Below, one piece after another: positions 54,279-64,000 of a DNA stretch of 64,000 bases. Source of the stretch: Halomonas sp. KG2 (GTDB lineage: Bacteria; Pseudomonadota; Gammaproteobacteria; Pseudomonadales; Halomonadaceae); NCBI GenBank assembly GCA_030440445.1, contig CP098528.1:496001-560000 (forward strand), given 5' to 3'. The first letter of the stretch is position 1. Each line of letters begins with the position of its first letter. The translations under genes were made by a program, and so were the position numbers. Below the pieces are notes generated by a model. The model searched no databases. It saw only the letters and a program-made list of their open reading frames with translations, and had not been told where the DNA came from.

Positions 54279-54587
54279 ATGGCGATGCAGACACAGATTG
54301 AGCAGAAGTTAGCGGCGTTAACGCCCGACGTGCTGCACGTAGAAAATGAAAGCCACATGCACAACGTGCCGGCTAACGCTGAGACACACTTTAAAGTCAC
54401 CCTGGTAAGCGATAGCTTCGATGGCATAATGCCGGTGAAGCGCCATCAGCAGATTTATGCGCTGCTCGCCGATGAGCTGTCTGGGCCCGTGCATGCATTG
54501 GCGTTGCATCTGTACACTCCAACAGAGTGGCAGGCACGTGGCGGCGAGCGCCCGAATTCGCCTAACTGTCGGGGCGGTGGCCAGTGA
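54279..54587 (+). CDS. bolA: BolA-family protein
   Basis: This 102-residue BolA/IbaG-like protein partners monothiol glutaredoxins in iron-sulfur handling. The diagnostic stretches are ENESHMHNVPANAETHFKVTLVSDSFDG and VKRHQQIYALLADELSGPVHALALHLYTP. The final segment (NSPNCRGGG) carries the conserved cysteine region. The ATG at 54279 is chosen, with GGAG nine bases upstream; a TTG at 54261 is less likely. Its stop overlaps the next gene by four bases. Confidence 0.93.
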   Translation: MAMQTQIEQKLAALTPDVLHVENESHMHNVPANAETHFKVTLVSDSFDGIMPVKRHQQIYALLADELSGPVHALALHLYTPTEWQARGGERPNSPNCRGGGQ

Positions 54588-55438
54588 CGCCAGACGTTAT
54601 CCGTCGGCAGTATTTGGATGCAATGGGTATCACAGCCTGGGCAGCCAAATATCAACTGCCTAACGCACGACCTACGGAGGCGTGCGAGTGGGAGGATGCG
54701 CCTGCTGTTACTCCGCCGCGAGAGCGCCTTCATGCGCTATTAGACGATGCACCCGCACCTCGCCCGCGTCATCAGTCACCGAAAGGTGATAGTGCTGCTA
54801 CCACTGGTACGGCATCGGCATCCTCTTCGGCCCCGGCGGCAGTGCGCGCGCTGTTGGGCCAGCCTCCTGTTCCTGCCAGTAAGCCAGCCGACGCCCCCGT
54901 TGCTTCTACACTGGAAAATTCTACGCCGGAAAAAAAGCCGGTTAGCAAAGTTGAGCCTCTGACGTTCAGTCTTTCCTGTATATGTGTTGGTGGGCGCTGG
55001 TTAAGCCTTCATGAGGGGGAAATAACGCCTATTGAGCAGCAACTGCTGGCTAATATGCTGCGGGCAGCAGGCGTGTTGAGCGCTGAAATGCCCGCAGTGA
55101 CGTATTTTAAATGGCCGCCAATGGCCAACACGTTCACGCCGGAGGAGCCGCTGGAAGAAGCGCAAGACGGAGTAGCTGCCTTTATTGCTGGCGCGGCAGG
55201 TAGGCAGGGCTGGCAGTTGGAACGCTTGTTGTGGTGGGGAGCTGACGAACTAACCGATGATTCCCCCTTAGCGCGGGTCATAGCTGCTAGCCAGCAACGC
55301 AGCCAAACGTTGTCGCTGCCCGTGTGGCAGGGCCCTGCATTGAGGACACTTGTCGAACAGGCGAGTGCCAAGCGTAAGCTTTGGCCTGCGCTGGTGTCGC
55401 TTGGTCAGCAGTGGCGTGCTGAGGTTGCCACCCAGTGA
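54584..55438 (+). CDS. holD: DNA polymerase III psi-like subunit (HolD)
   Basis: This 284-residue protein starts VIRRQYLDAMGITAWAAKYQLP. This resembles the psi N-terminus of E. coli (LQQLGITQW), which contacts the clamp loader. A proline/serine-rich linker (residues about 45-120) is followed by a C-terminal domain (FSLSCICVGGRWLSL onward) with a closing LPVWQGPALRTLVEQASAKRKLWPAL. Pseudomonad psi is known to be much larger than the 137-residue E. coli protein. Position directly before rimI (overlap of four bases), as in E. coli holD-rimI, supports the call. The sequence similarity is weak, so the assignment leans on synteny. Confidence 0.7.
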   Translation: MTPDVIRRQYLDAMGITAWAAKYQLPNARPTEACEWEDAPAVTPPRERLHALLDDAPAPRPRHQSPKGDSAATTGTASASSSAPAAVRALLGQPPVPASKPADAPVASTLENSTPEKKPVSKVEPLTFSLSCICVGGRWLSLHEGEITPIEQQLLANMLRAAGVLSAEMPAVTYFKWPPMANTFTPEEPLEEAQDGVAAFIAGAAGRQGWQLERLLWWGADELTDDSPLARVIAASQQRSQTLSLPVWQGPALRTLVEQASAKRKLWPALVSLGQQWRAEVATQ

Positions 55439-55908
55439 TAAGCCCATTAAGCGTTGCTGATAGTGCTGCGTTACAGGCGTTAGAAGCGCAAGCTCACAGT
55501 GGCATAAGTTCGCTGCATCTCCATGACGCGCTAAACGACCCTAGTTCACAGGTGATTGGTTACTGGCAACAACTTGTACCAGTTGGCCATGTGTCCGTTG
55601 GCGATATATTACTTGGTTATGCCATCGTGGTGCGTTTGCCATTTGAGGCAGAGCTTCAAGCGATTGGGGTGCTTCCACAGCAGCAGGGGCAGGGGATCGG
55701 TGGCGAGCTACTTGGCGAAGTGGTCGCCTGTGCTAGGCAGTGGCAAAGCGAGCGCTTACTGCTCGAAGTACGGGCAAGTAACCAGCGTGCGATAAAGCTC
55801 TATCAGCACTACGAGTTCAATGAAGATGGTCGGCGGCGAGATTACTACCCGGCTGCACGGGGGGCAGCCGGGAGAGAAGATGCGCTACTGATGTCGCGCT
55901 TGCTTTAA
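55435..55908 (+). CDS. rimI: Ribosomal-protein-alanine N-acetyltransferase RimI
   Basis: This 157-residue GNAT enzyme acetylates the N-terminal alanine of ribosomal protein S18. The acetyl-CoA loop is GVLPQQQGQGIGGELL. The RimI-like LLLEVRASNQRAIKLYQHYEFNEDGRRRDYYP is present. A GTG start overlaps the holD stop (GTGA). Its end overlaps the zapB end by four bases on the opposite strand. Confidence 0.92.
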   Translation: MISPLSVADSAALQALEAQAHSGISSLHLHDALNDPSSQVIGYWQQLVPVGHVSVGDILLGYAIVVRLPFEAELQAIGVLPQQQGQGIGGELLGEVVACARQWQSERLLLEVRASNQRAIKLYQHYEFNEDGRRRDYYPAARGAAGREDALLMSRLL

Positions 55909-56099
55909 GACACGCTATCGCTTTCGATATCTTCAAATTTGCTGAGTACGCCCTGTAAGCGACGCTCCCACTCCTCACGTTCCTGCTTTAGCAGCGCGTT
56001 TTCGCCACGCAGTTCTTCGTTTTCAAGCTTCATTAATTCCAACGCCTCAACGGTGTCGGTAATTTTCTGTTCCAACTGGTTAAATAACTCAAGGCTCAT
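55905..56099 (-). CDS. zapB: Cell division protein ZapB-like
   Basis: This 64-residue coiled-coil protein (MSLELFNQLEQKITDTVEAL, then a Glu/Leu-rich heptad pattern) matches ZapB, which bridges ZapA-FtsZ and MatP to organise the division site. The ATG at 56097-56099 has GGAGG upstream. The frame extends to 56129 but without support. Length is near that of E. coli ZapB (81). Confidence 0.8.
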   Translation of the reverse strand: MSLELFNQLEQKITDTVEALELMKLENEELRGENALLKQEREEWERRLQGVLSKFEDIESDSVS

Positions 56100-56206
56100 G
56101 CCTACCTCCAATAACGTCGACAGGCACACTACCTGTCATAACGGGGACAAAAACGTAATTCAGTTAGGCGAGCGTAACGCCGCTGCAAGATTGCGGCAAG
56201 CGCAGT

Positions 56207-56833
56207 TTACACGGGTTTACGAAGATAGAGGCGAGCCGCACTTTCGCCCGCCTGGGTTTCCCGATACAGCTGCCAGTTAGTGGGCACGTTTGGAGAGAGC
56301 GACTTTTCAGTTTCCAGGTAGATCATGGCATCGTCTGCAAGCCAGCCGCCGGTTTCTAATGCTGAGCAGCAGGAATCGGCTAAGCCTTGATGAAACGGTG
56401 GATCAAGGAAGACAACATCCGCAGGCAGTTGGCAGGGTTGGTTGAGAAAAGCGAGTGCATCGGTAGATACCACTCGGCCATTACTGGCGCCAAGGGTGAT
56501 AATATTTTCACTAATTAGCGCGGCTACCCGGGAATCGCGCTCGACAAACGTCACGTTGCTGGCGCCGCGGGAAAGGGCCTCAAAGCCTAGCGCTCCCGTG
56601 CCGGCAAAGAGGTCTAGCACTTGTTTGCCAAACAGGTGTTGGCCTAGCCAGTTGAATAGGGTCTCGCGCACACGATCAGGAGTGGGGCGTAGCCCTGGGT
56701 GGTCGAGTACAGGCAACTGACGGCGGCGAAAGTCGCCGCCGATTATGCGTAGCTTACCCGGCGGTTTGGCAGGTCCGCGCTGCGCCGTCGATGAGCGAGA
56801 AGTAGAGGGGCGAGAAGAGCGTTGTCGTTTCAT
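56207..56833 (-). CDS. rsmD: 16S rRNA (guanine(966)-N(2))-methyltransferase RsmD
   Basis: RsmD methylates G966 in the 30S P-site region. After a basic N-terminal extension (residues 1-28), the protein shows RIIGGDFRRRQLPV, RPTPDRVRETLFNWL, the SAM site VLDLFAGTGALGFEALSRGA, and catalytic DPPF (VVFLDPPFHQGL). It is 208 residues. It is divergent from ftsY, as in many gammaproteobacteria. Confidence 0.95.
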   Translation of the reverse strand: MKRQRSSRPSTSRSSTAQRGPAKPPGKLRIIGGDFRRRQLPVLDHPGLRPTPDRVRETLFNWLGQHLFGKQVLDLFAGTGALGFEALSRGASNVTFVERDSRVAALISENIITLGASNGRVVSTDALAFLNQPCQLPADVVFLDPPFHQGLADSCCSALETGGWLADDAMIYLETEKSLSPNVPTNWQLYRETQAGESAARLYLRKPV

Positions 56834-56923
56834 AACGCGGATTGTAGCGGGCTACTTATCCAAAGTCTTGGTCTGCGGTGGTAGGATAATCGCAATGTTC
56901 ACCTATTTAGTCGGATGACACCT

Positions 56924-58401
<1,478 letters not shown>

Positions 58402-58405
<4 letters not shown>

Positions 58406-59070
58406 TCGCTTTTGAACATGTGGGTAAGCGCTATGGAGGGCGCTTTGAGGCGCTGGCACACCTAAACTTTCGCGTTGCAAGAGGCGAAATGGTGTTCCTG
58501 ACCGGGCATTCTGGTGCTGGTAAAAGCTCGTTGCTGCGACTGATTATGCGCCTCGAAAAGCCTAGCCGGGGCCGAGTCGTGGTGGCTGGGCACGATATTG
58601 CCGAGCTCCACGCCAGCCAAGTGCCGTTTTACCGTCGTCAAATTGGCGTGGTGTTTCAAGATCACCAACTGCTGTTTGATCGCAGCGTGTTCCGCAATGT
58701 ATCTCTGCCGCTAGAAATCCAGGGGGTAGAACCACGCGAAACGGCGCGGCGCGTTCGTGCAGCATTGGATAAAGTCGGGCTTTTACACCGCGAAAAAGCG
58801 CTACCGGTAGAACTTTCCGGCGGTGAGCAGCAGCGAGTGGGCATTGCCCGCGCGGTGGTTAATAAGCCAGCTCTGCTGCTTGCTGATGAACCTACTGGTA
58901 ATCTTGATCCACAGCTTTCTGCCGACATTATGGCGCTGTTTGAAGACTTCAATCGTATTGGCACCACCGTGATGGTTGCCAGTCACGACTTAGCGCTGAT
59001 TGCGCGACTACGTCACCGCATTTTGCGTTTGCAGGATGGTCGTCTGGTGGCTGATGAGGGGGCCGTATGA
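58402..59070 (+). CDS. ftsE: Cell division ATP-binding protein FtsE
   Basis: FtsE is the ABC ATPase that with FtsX activates periplasmic amidases at the septum. The 222 residues contain Walker [11 protein letters not shown]-loop [14 protein letters not shown], signature LSGGEQQR, Walker [13 protein letters not shown], and the H-loop (ASHDLALIA). [22 protein letters not shown] is FtsE-like. It overlaps ftsY upstream and ftsX downstream by four bases each. Confidence 0.97.
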
Positions 59071-60107
59071 AACGTGCCGCGACACCCCGTCCTATAGGCG
59101 CAGCGCCCAAGGGAAAACGACAAACGGCCAAAACCCCCAGTGAGCCGCCCGCCGAGCGGCGTGGCGCACGTTCACAGCAAACACGTTTTAGCAGCCGCTT
59201 ACGCGCCTGGGGACGCCATCACCGTGCAATGGCATTGGATAGCCTTTATCGCCTGGTACGCCATCCTGTGGGTAATTTGCTAACCATGCTGGCCATCGCC
59301 ATTGCGTTAGTCTTGCCTGCAGCGCTTTGGTTAACCTTGGATAGCGCCAAGCTGCTAGACGCAGAACTGGATGAGAGTGCAACCCTCACCGTTTATTTGG
59401 AAACGGCCGTAGACGCTGCACAGTCCGTTCGCATTGAAGAAGCGGTCATCGCGGACGCAGGCGTCGAAACGACGCGTCTCATTAGCGCCGAGCAAGGTAT
59501 GGTTGAGTTTCAGCAGTCGCTGGGGATAGAAGACACCCTGGCAGGACTTGACGATAATCCACTGCCGGCCAGTATTGTGATTTATCCACACAGCGTTGAG
59601 CCCGCCGCTATGGCACAACTGGCACAGCGCTTGGAAGCGTTCTCTGGGGTAGACGAGGTGCGCGTGGATTTGGCCTGGGTAGAGCGTTTGCGTCATTTGG
59701 CGGATCTTGGGCGGCGGGTGGCGCTCGCGCTTGGGGTGCTGTTTGGCTGTGGTGTGCTGCTGGTGGTGGGCAACACTATCCGTCTTTCGGTTGAGAGCCG
59801 GCGACGAGAAATCGAAGTAGTGATGCTCATTGGCGCGACCCATGCCTTTGTCCGTCGACCTTTCCTCTATAGCGGAGCTTGGTACGGCGTGGGGGGCGGT
59901 CTGCTGGCGCTGGGATTGTTGGGATTTGGCAACCACTGGCTGTCGATGCCTGTTGCCGCCTTGGCGGCAAGCTACGGAGCGAACTTTGTGTTGCCGCAGT
60001 TAGATGTGACAGGCTCTACAATTCTGCTATCTTGCAGTACACTACTGGGCTGGCTGGGAGCTTGGTTGGCTGTTACACGCCATCTCTCTAGCATACGCCC
60101 GCGTTGA
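59067..60107 (+). CDS. ftsX: Cell division protein FtsX
   Basis: FtsX is the membrane partner of FtsE, four membrane segments with a large periplasmic loop. A basic N-terminal cytosolic tail of about 50 residues ([21 protein letters not shown] and on) precedes the first helix (LLTMLAIAIALVLPAALWLTL). The periplasmic loop includes LDDNPLPASIVIYP. Three further helices follow, with the conserved VVGNTIRLSVESRRREIEVVMLIGAT. It is 346 residues and ends before the rpoH promoter region. Confidence 0.95.
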   Translation: MKRAATPRPIGAAPKGKRQTAKTPSEPPAERRGARSQQTRFSSRLRAWGRHHRAMALDSLYRLVRHPVGNLLTMLAIAIALVLPAALWLTLDSAKLLDAELDESATLTVYLETAVDAAQSVRIEEAVIADAGVETTRLISAEQGMVEFQQSLGIEDTLAGLDDNPLPASIVIYPHSVEPAAMAQLAQRLEAFSGVDEVRVDLAWVERLRHLADLGRRVALALGVLFGCGVLLVVGNTIRLSVESRRREIEVVMLIGATHAFVRRPFLYSGAWYGVGGGLLALGLLGFGNHWLSMPVAALAASYGANFVLPQLDVTGSTILLSCSTLLGWLGAWLAVTRHLSSIRPR

Positions 60108-60260
60108 TTATGTTTGTTATGCGGTCAGTAGCGGGAATTTCCACCCCGTTTTGTGTCTTATGCAGTGAATGCATCGGTCATTTGAACCTTATGCTTAGGC
60201 TAAGGTCTTAGAGTTAACGGAACACCAACCACGATAGGTTTTAAGGGAGACCACCTGCAC

Positions 60261-61127
60261 ATGAGCACTAGTCTTCTACCGGTGGGTCAGCTTTCTCCAG
60301 GTCACGATCTGGGCGGCTATATTCAAGCGGTTAACGGCATCCCCGTACTAAGCGTTGATGAAGAGCGTGAGCTTGCATTCCGCCTCCACGATGAAGGTGA
60401 CTTGGAAGCAGCACGCCGTTTGGTGCTATCGCACCTGCGTTTTGTTGTGCATATTGCTCGTAGTTACTCGGGTTATGGTCTGCCGCAGGCTGACCTGATT
60501 CAAGAAGGTAACGTCGGTCTAATGAAAGCCGTAAAGCGTTTCGACCCTAATCAAGGCGTTCGCTTGGTATCATTTGCTGTGCATTGGATCAAAGCGGAAA
60601 TTCACGAGTTTGTGCTGCGCAATTGGCGTATTGTCAAAATTGCCACTACGAAAGCTCAGCGCAAGCTGTTTTTTAACCTGCGTAGCGCTAAAAAACGCTT
60701 AGCTTGGCTAAATAACGATGAAGTTAACGCGATTGCGGAAGACCTCAACGTAAAGCCAGAAGTAGTGCGCGATATGGAAGGACGTCTGTCGGCTTATGAT
60801 GCGGGCTTCGATGCGTCGCCTAGCGACGACGAAGAGAGCACCTATCAAGCGCCGGCGTATTTTTTAGATGACGCTTCCGCTGATCCGGCAACGCTGCTGG
60901 AAGACAGCAACTTTGAGGAAGATTCAACGCGTCGCTTACAGCTAGCCTTGAAAGGCCTTGATGAGCGTTCGCGGGACATCTTGCAGCGTCGCTGGCTCAC
61001 TGATAACAAAGCGACACTGCACGATCTGGCCGATGTTTATGGCGTCAGCGCTGAGCGCATTCGCCAGCTCGAAAAGAACGCGATGAAAAAGCTGCGCCAA
61101 AAAATGGGCGAAGCTATCGCTGCTTAA
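60261..61127 (+). CDS. rpoH: RNA polymerase sigma-32 factor
   Basis: RpoH directs transcription of heat-shock genes. The 288 residues contain region 2 ([39 protein letters not shown], then [22 protein letters not shown]), the RpoH box ([13 protein letters not shown]) that sets chaperone control and FtsH turnover, and region 4 ([28 protein letters not shown]). AGGGAGA precedes the ATG. The 153-bp gap after ftsX probably holds its own promoter; none was picked with confidence. A strong terminator follows. Confidence 0.97.
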   Translation: MSTSLLPVGQLSPGHDLGGYIQAVNGIPVLSVDEERELAFRLHDEGDLEAARRLVLSHLRFVVHIARSYSGYGLPQADLIQEGNVGLMKAVKRFDPNQGVRLVSFAVHWIKAEIHEFVLRNWRIVKIATTKAQRKLFFNLRSAKKRLAWLNNDEVNAIAEDLNVKPEVVRDMEGRLSAYDAGFDASPSDDEESTYQAPAYFLDDASADPATLLEDSNFEEDSTRRLQLALKGLDERSRDILQRRWLTDNKATLHDLADVYGVSAERIRQLEKNAMKKLRQKMGEAIAA

Positions 61128-61157
61128 TCACGTACACATATCGGTTAAGCATAAGAT

Positions 61158-61194
61158 AAACGCCCCGAAGGCTCTGCCTTTGGGGCGTTTTTAT
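61158..61194 (+). terminator. Intrinsic terminator after rpoH
   Basis: AAACGCCCC...AAGGC pairs with GCCTT...GGGGCGTTT around a TCT loop, followed by T-rich sequence. It lies between the convergent rpoH and slmA genes and, having an A-tract on its left, could work in both directions. Confidence 0.88.
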
Positions 61195-61221
61195 TGGGCG
61201 TGGATGCTGTGTCAACGTTTT

Positions 61222-61830
61222 CTAAGCCGATTGTACGGCTGCTCGTAACAGCTGGCTGGACAGCAGCGCCCATTGGTCTTCCCAGTGCTCGGTTGGTAAA
61301 CGCTTGAAATCACTGCGCACATACTGAGAAATACGCCCTTCAGCCTGAGCGATCAGCAGGTTGGCGGCTGCTGAAGCGGATATGCTAGTGCGTAGCCCCT
61401 CGCGCAGCTCAGCTTCCCGCAGTATCTGTTTTAACTGGGTTTCCATACGTTCAAACAGTTGGTGAACGCGCTGGCGCAGCCGAGCCGTTTCGCCAGTCAG
61501 TACATCGCCTCCCAGTACCCTGGCAAGCCCAGGGTTCTTTTCGGCAAAGCCGAGAAGCAAGGCCAAGATAGTGCCGCATCGAGACGCCGCATCGGGGATA
61601 TCTTCTAGGATGCGGGTAATGCGCGCAAAGATGCTTTCTTCAATGAAGTCGATCAGCCCCTCAAACATGCGCGCTTTGCTGGGGAAATGCCGGTACAGCG
61701 CTGCTTCTGAGACACCAACCTGGCGGGCAAGCGCAGCGGTTGTGATGCGCTTGCCGCTATCCTCTTCCAACATAACGGCTAACGCTTGCAGGATTTGCTC
61801 GCGGCGGCGAGGTTTTTGTTCGTCACTCAT
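61222..61830 (-). CDS. slmA: Nucleoid occlusion factor SlmA (TetR fold)
   Basis: SlmA binds specific chromosomal sites and blocks FtsZ assembly over the nucleoid. The 202 residues start with [63 protein letters not shown], very close to SlmA's DNA-binding domain. The C-terminal [26 protein letters not shown] is also typical. Position next to argB and algC matches pseudomonads and relatives, where the argB-adjacent TetR gene is SlmA/TtK-like. Confidence 0.92.
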   Translation of the reverse strand: MSDEQKPRRREQILQALAVMLEEDSGKRITTAALARQVGVSEAALYRHFPSKARMFEGLIDFIEESIFARITRILEDIPDAASRCGTILALLLGFAEKNPGLARVLGGDVLTGETARLRQRVHQLFERMETQLKQILREAELREGLRTSISASAAANLLIAQAEGRISQYVRSDFKRLPTEHWEDQWALLSSQLLRAAVQSA

Positions 61831-61851
61831 GACGTTAGCACTCCGTCGCGG

Positions 61852-62826
<975 letters not shown>

Positions 62827-62918
62827 TCATGCGGCGTGTTGTTTAACATTCTTATTGTGTCGCGCGTTCTCCTGGCGCGATCATTTTTCTTCTGTTCACC
62901 CTGTCGTATTTGCTTACA

Positions 62919-64000
62919 TTATTGAGGTTCAGGGATCGTCAGTGCTGGCGAGATCTCTGCCAGGGCCTTGGCAAACCGCGCTTTTATTCGGCTAAGTGCT
63001 GCGGCATCGCTACCCTCAAAGCGCAGTACTAACGCAGGTGTGGTGTTGGAGGCTCGGCAAAGCCCCCAGCCATCGGCATAGTCCACGCGAATGCCATCAA
63101 TTGTGGTTTTGATACCTTCGCCGAAGTCGCCCTCTCTAGCAAGCTTCTTGATGAGCACGAATTTTTCTTCATCGGCGACCGTGATATTAATTTCTGGCGT
63201 GCTGATATCTTGTGGAAATTGATCAAACAATTCATCAGCACTGCCGGTGTATCGCGCTAGAATCTCAAGCAAGCGGGCCGCGGCGTAGAGGCCGTCGTCA
63301 AATCCGTACCAGCGCTCCTTGAAGAAAATATGCCCGCTCATCTCACCGCCCAGCTCAGCACCTGTTTCCCGCATGCGTGCTTTGATCAGTGAATGCCCGG
63401 TCCGCCACATTTCCGGTTCGCCGCCAGCGTCGCTAATAACTCTTGCCAGGTTACCGGTGCACTTGATGTCGAAGATCACCTTGGCATCGGGGGTGCGCGA
63501 CAGCATATCAGCTGCAAATACCATCAGTAGATGGTCAGGATAAATCATCCGGCCACTTGGTGTGACAACGCCTAAACGGTCGCCGTCGCCGTCAAAGGCC
63601 AAGCCAATATCGGCACCTGTTTCCTTAACGCTGTGGATCAAGTCGCGCAGGTTTTCAGGTTTACCTGGGTCGGGGTGATGGTTCGGGAAGTGCCCATCAA
63701 TGTCGGCAAATAATGGGGTGGTTTTTACCCCCAGACGCTCGATAAGCTGCGGGCCAAGCTCTCCGGCAACCCCGTTGCCACAATCCACAACCGCGCTCAG
63801 TGGGCGTTCAATCTGGATGTCGCTAATAATTCTTTCCAGATACGCCGTGCGTAGGTCGTGCTGGCGAACGCTGCCTTGGCCGCTGGTGAGGTCGTTTGCT
63901 TGGATGCGCTCATAGAGGGCGGTGATAGCATCACCGGAGAGCGTTTCACCCGCTAAGACGATTTTGAAGCCGTTGTAGTCAGGTGGGTTGTGACTGCCGG
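62919..64000 (-). CDS. algC: Phosphomannomutase/phosphoglucomutase, 5'-truncated by window edge
   Basis: This is the C-terminal 360 residues of an alpha-D-phosphohexomutase of the AlgC type, which interconverts mannose- or glucose-1- and 6-phosphates for polysaccharide and nucleotide-sugar synthesis. The frame is open to the right edge, where the catalytic serine loop GSHNPPDYNGFK begins. The metal loop DGDGDRLG, the sugar-specificity loop GGEMSGHIFFKERWYGFDDG, and the phosphate-binding RASNTTPALVLRFEG follow. A GTG at 63788 is internal. The dut-algC-argB order known in Pseudomonas supports AlgC. Confidence 0.94.
   Translation of the reverse strand, partial: GSHNPPDYNGFKIVLAGETLSGDAITALYERIQANDLTSGQGSVRQHDLRTAYLERIISDIQIERPLSAVVDCGNGVAGELGPQLIERLGVKTTPLFADIDGHFPNHHPDPGKPENLRDLIHSVKETGADIGLAFDGDGDRLGVVTPSGRMIYPDHLLMVFAADMLSRTPDAKVIFDIKCTGNLARVISDAGGEPEMWRTGHSLIKARMRETGAELGGEMSGHIFFKERWYGFDDGLYAAARLLEILARYTGSADELFDQFPQDISTPEINITVADEEKFVLIKKLAREGDFGEGIKTTIDGIRVDYADGWGLCRASNTTPALVLRFEGSDAAALSRIKARFAKALAEISPALTIPEPQ

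Overview
This window looks like chromosomal DNA of a halophilic gammaproteobacterium close to Halomonas/Vreelandella (Halomonadaceae). This rests on gene order and protein character read by eye, not on a database search. The supporting blocks are min operon genes, ffh-rpsP-rimM-trmD-rplS, xerD-dsbC-hom-thrC-recJ, prfB-lysS, holD-rimI, ftsYEX-rpoH and slmA-argB-algC. Their order is pseudomonad/oceanospirillalean, and a solitary acetoacetyl-CoA reductase fits a PHB-making halomonad.

Layout. (1) 1-5.1 kb, accessory: the end of a TRAP transporter (small and large permease) converges on a porin gene that follows a secreted LVIVD-repeat protein. (2) 5.1-9.1 kb: a tryptophan/kynurenine catabolic module. 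An Lrp-type regulator is divergent from kynureninase, an alpha/beta-hydrolase formamidase and a sodium-coupled transporter; no kynA is present. (3) 9.2-9.8 kb: initiator tRNA-fMet on the minus strand followed by three 149-bp tandem repeats. Each repeat carries the tRNA 3' end and an intrinsic terminator. (4) 10-24.8 kb: phaB, a giant DUF349 protein, minCDE, sbcB, an M16 protease preceded by a SRAP-fold protein without catalytic residues, a TetR/acyltransferase pair, and CorB- and YpjD-like membrane proteins. (5) 25-35.5 kb: housekeeping translation, secretion, recombination and threonine genes. (6) 35.5-42.2 kb, accessory: glycosyltransferase, YitT membrane protein and cytochrome P450, then a MerR regulator-CopA copper operon whose last gene is a 24-residue stump. 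(7) 42.4-46.7 kb: fadL, prfB with its programmed frameshift, lysS. (8) 46.7-52.2 kb: a seven-gene minus-strand yjfIJKLMC-type PspA/ATP-grasp operon with an inserted potassium-channel gene. (9) 52.3-64 kb: MFS pump, bolA, a psi-like holD, rimI, zapB, rsmD, ftsY with a 34-unit Pro-Glu hexanucleotide repeat, ftsEX, rpoH, slmA, argB and a truncated algC.

The most interesting items are the tRNA-fMet repeat array, which structurally parallels the E. coli tyrT/rtT locus, the PspA/K-channel/ATP-grasp operon, the residue-stripped SRAP protein, the P450-glycosyltransferase cluster, the ftsY microsatellite and the truncated cupredoxin-like stump behind copA.
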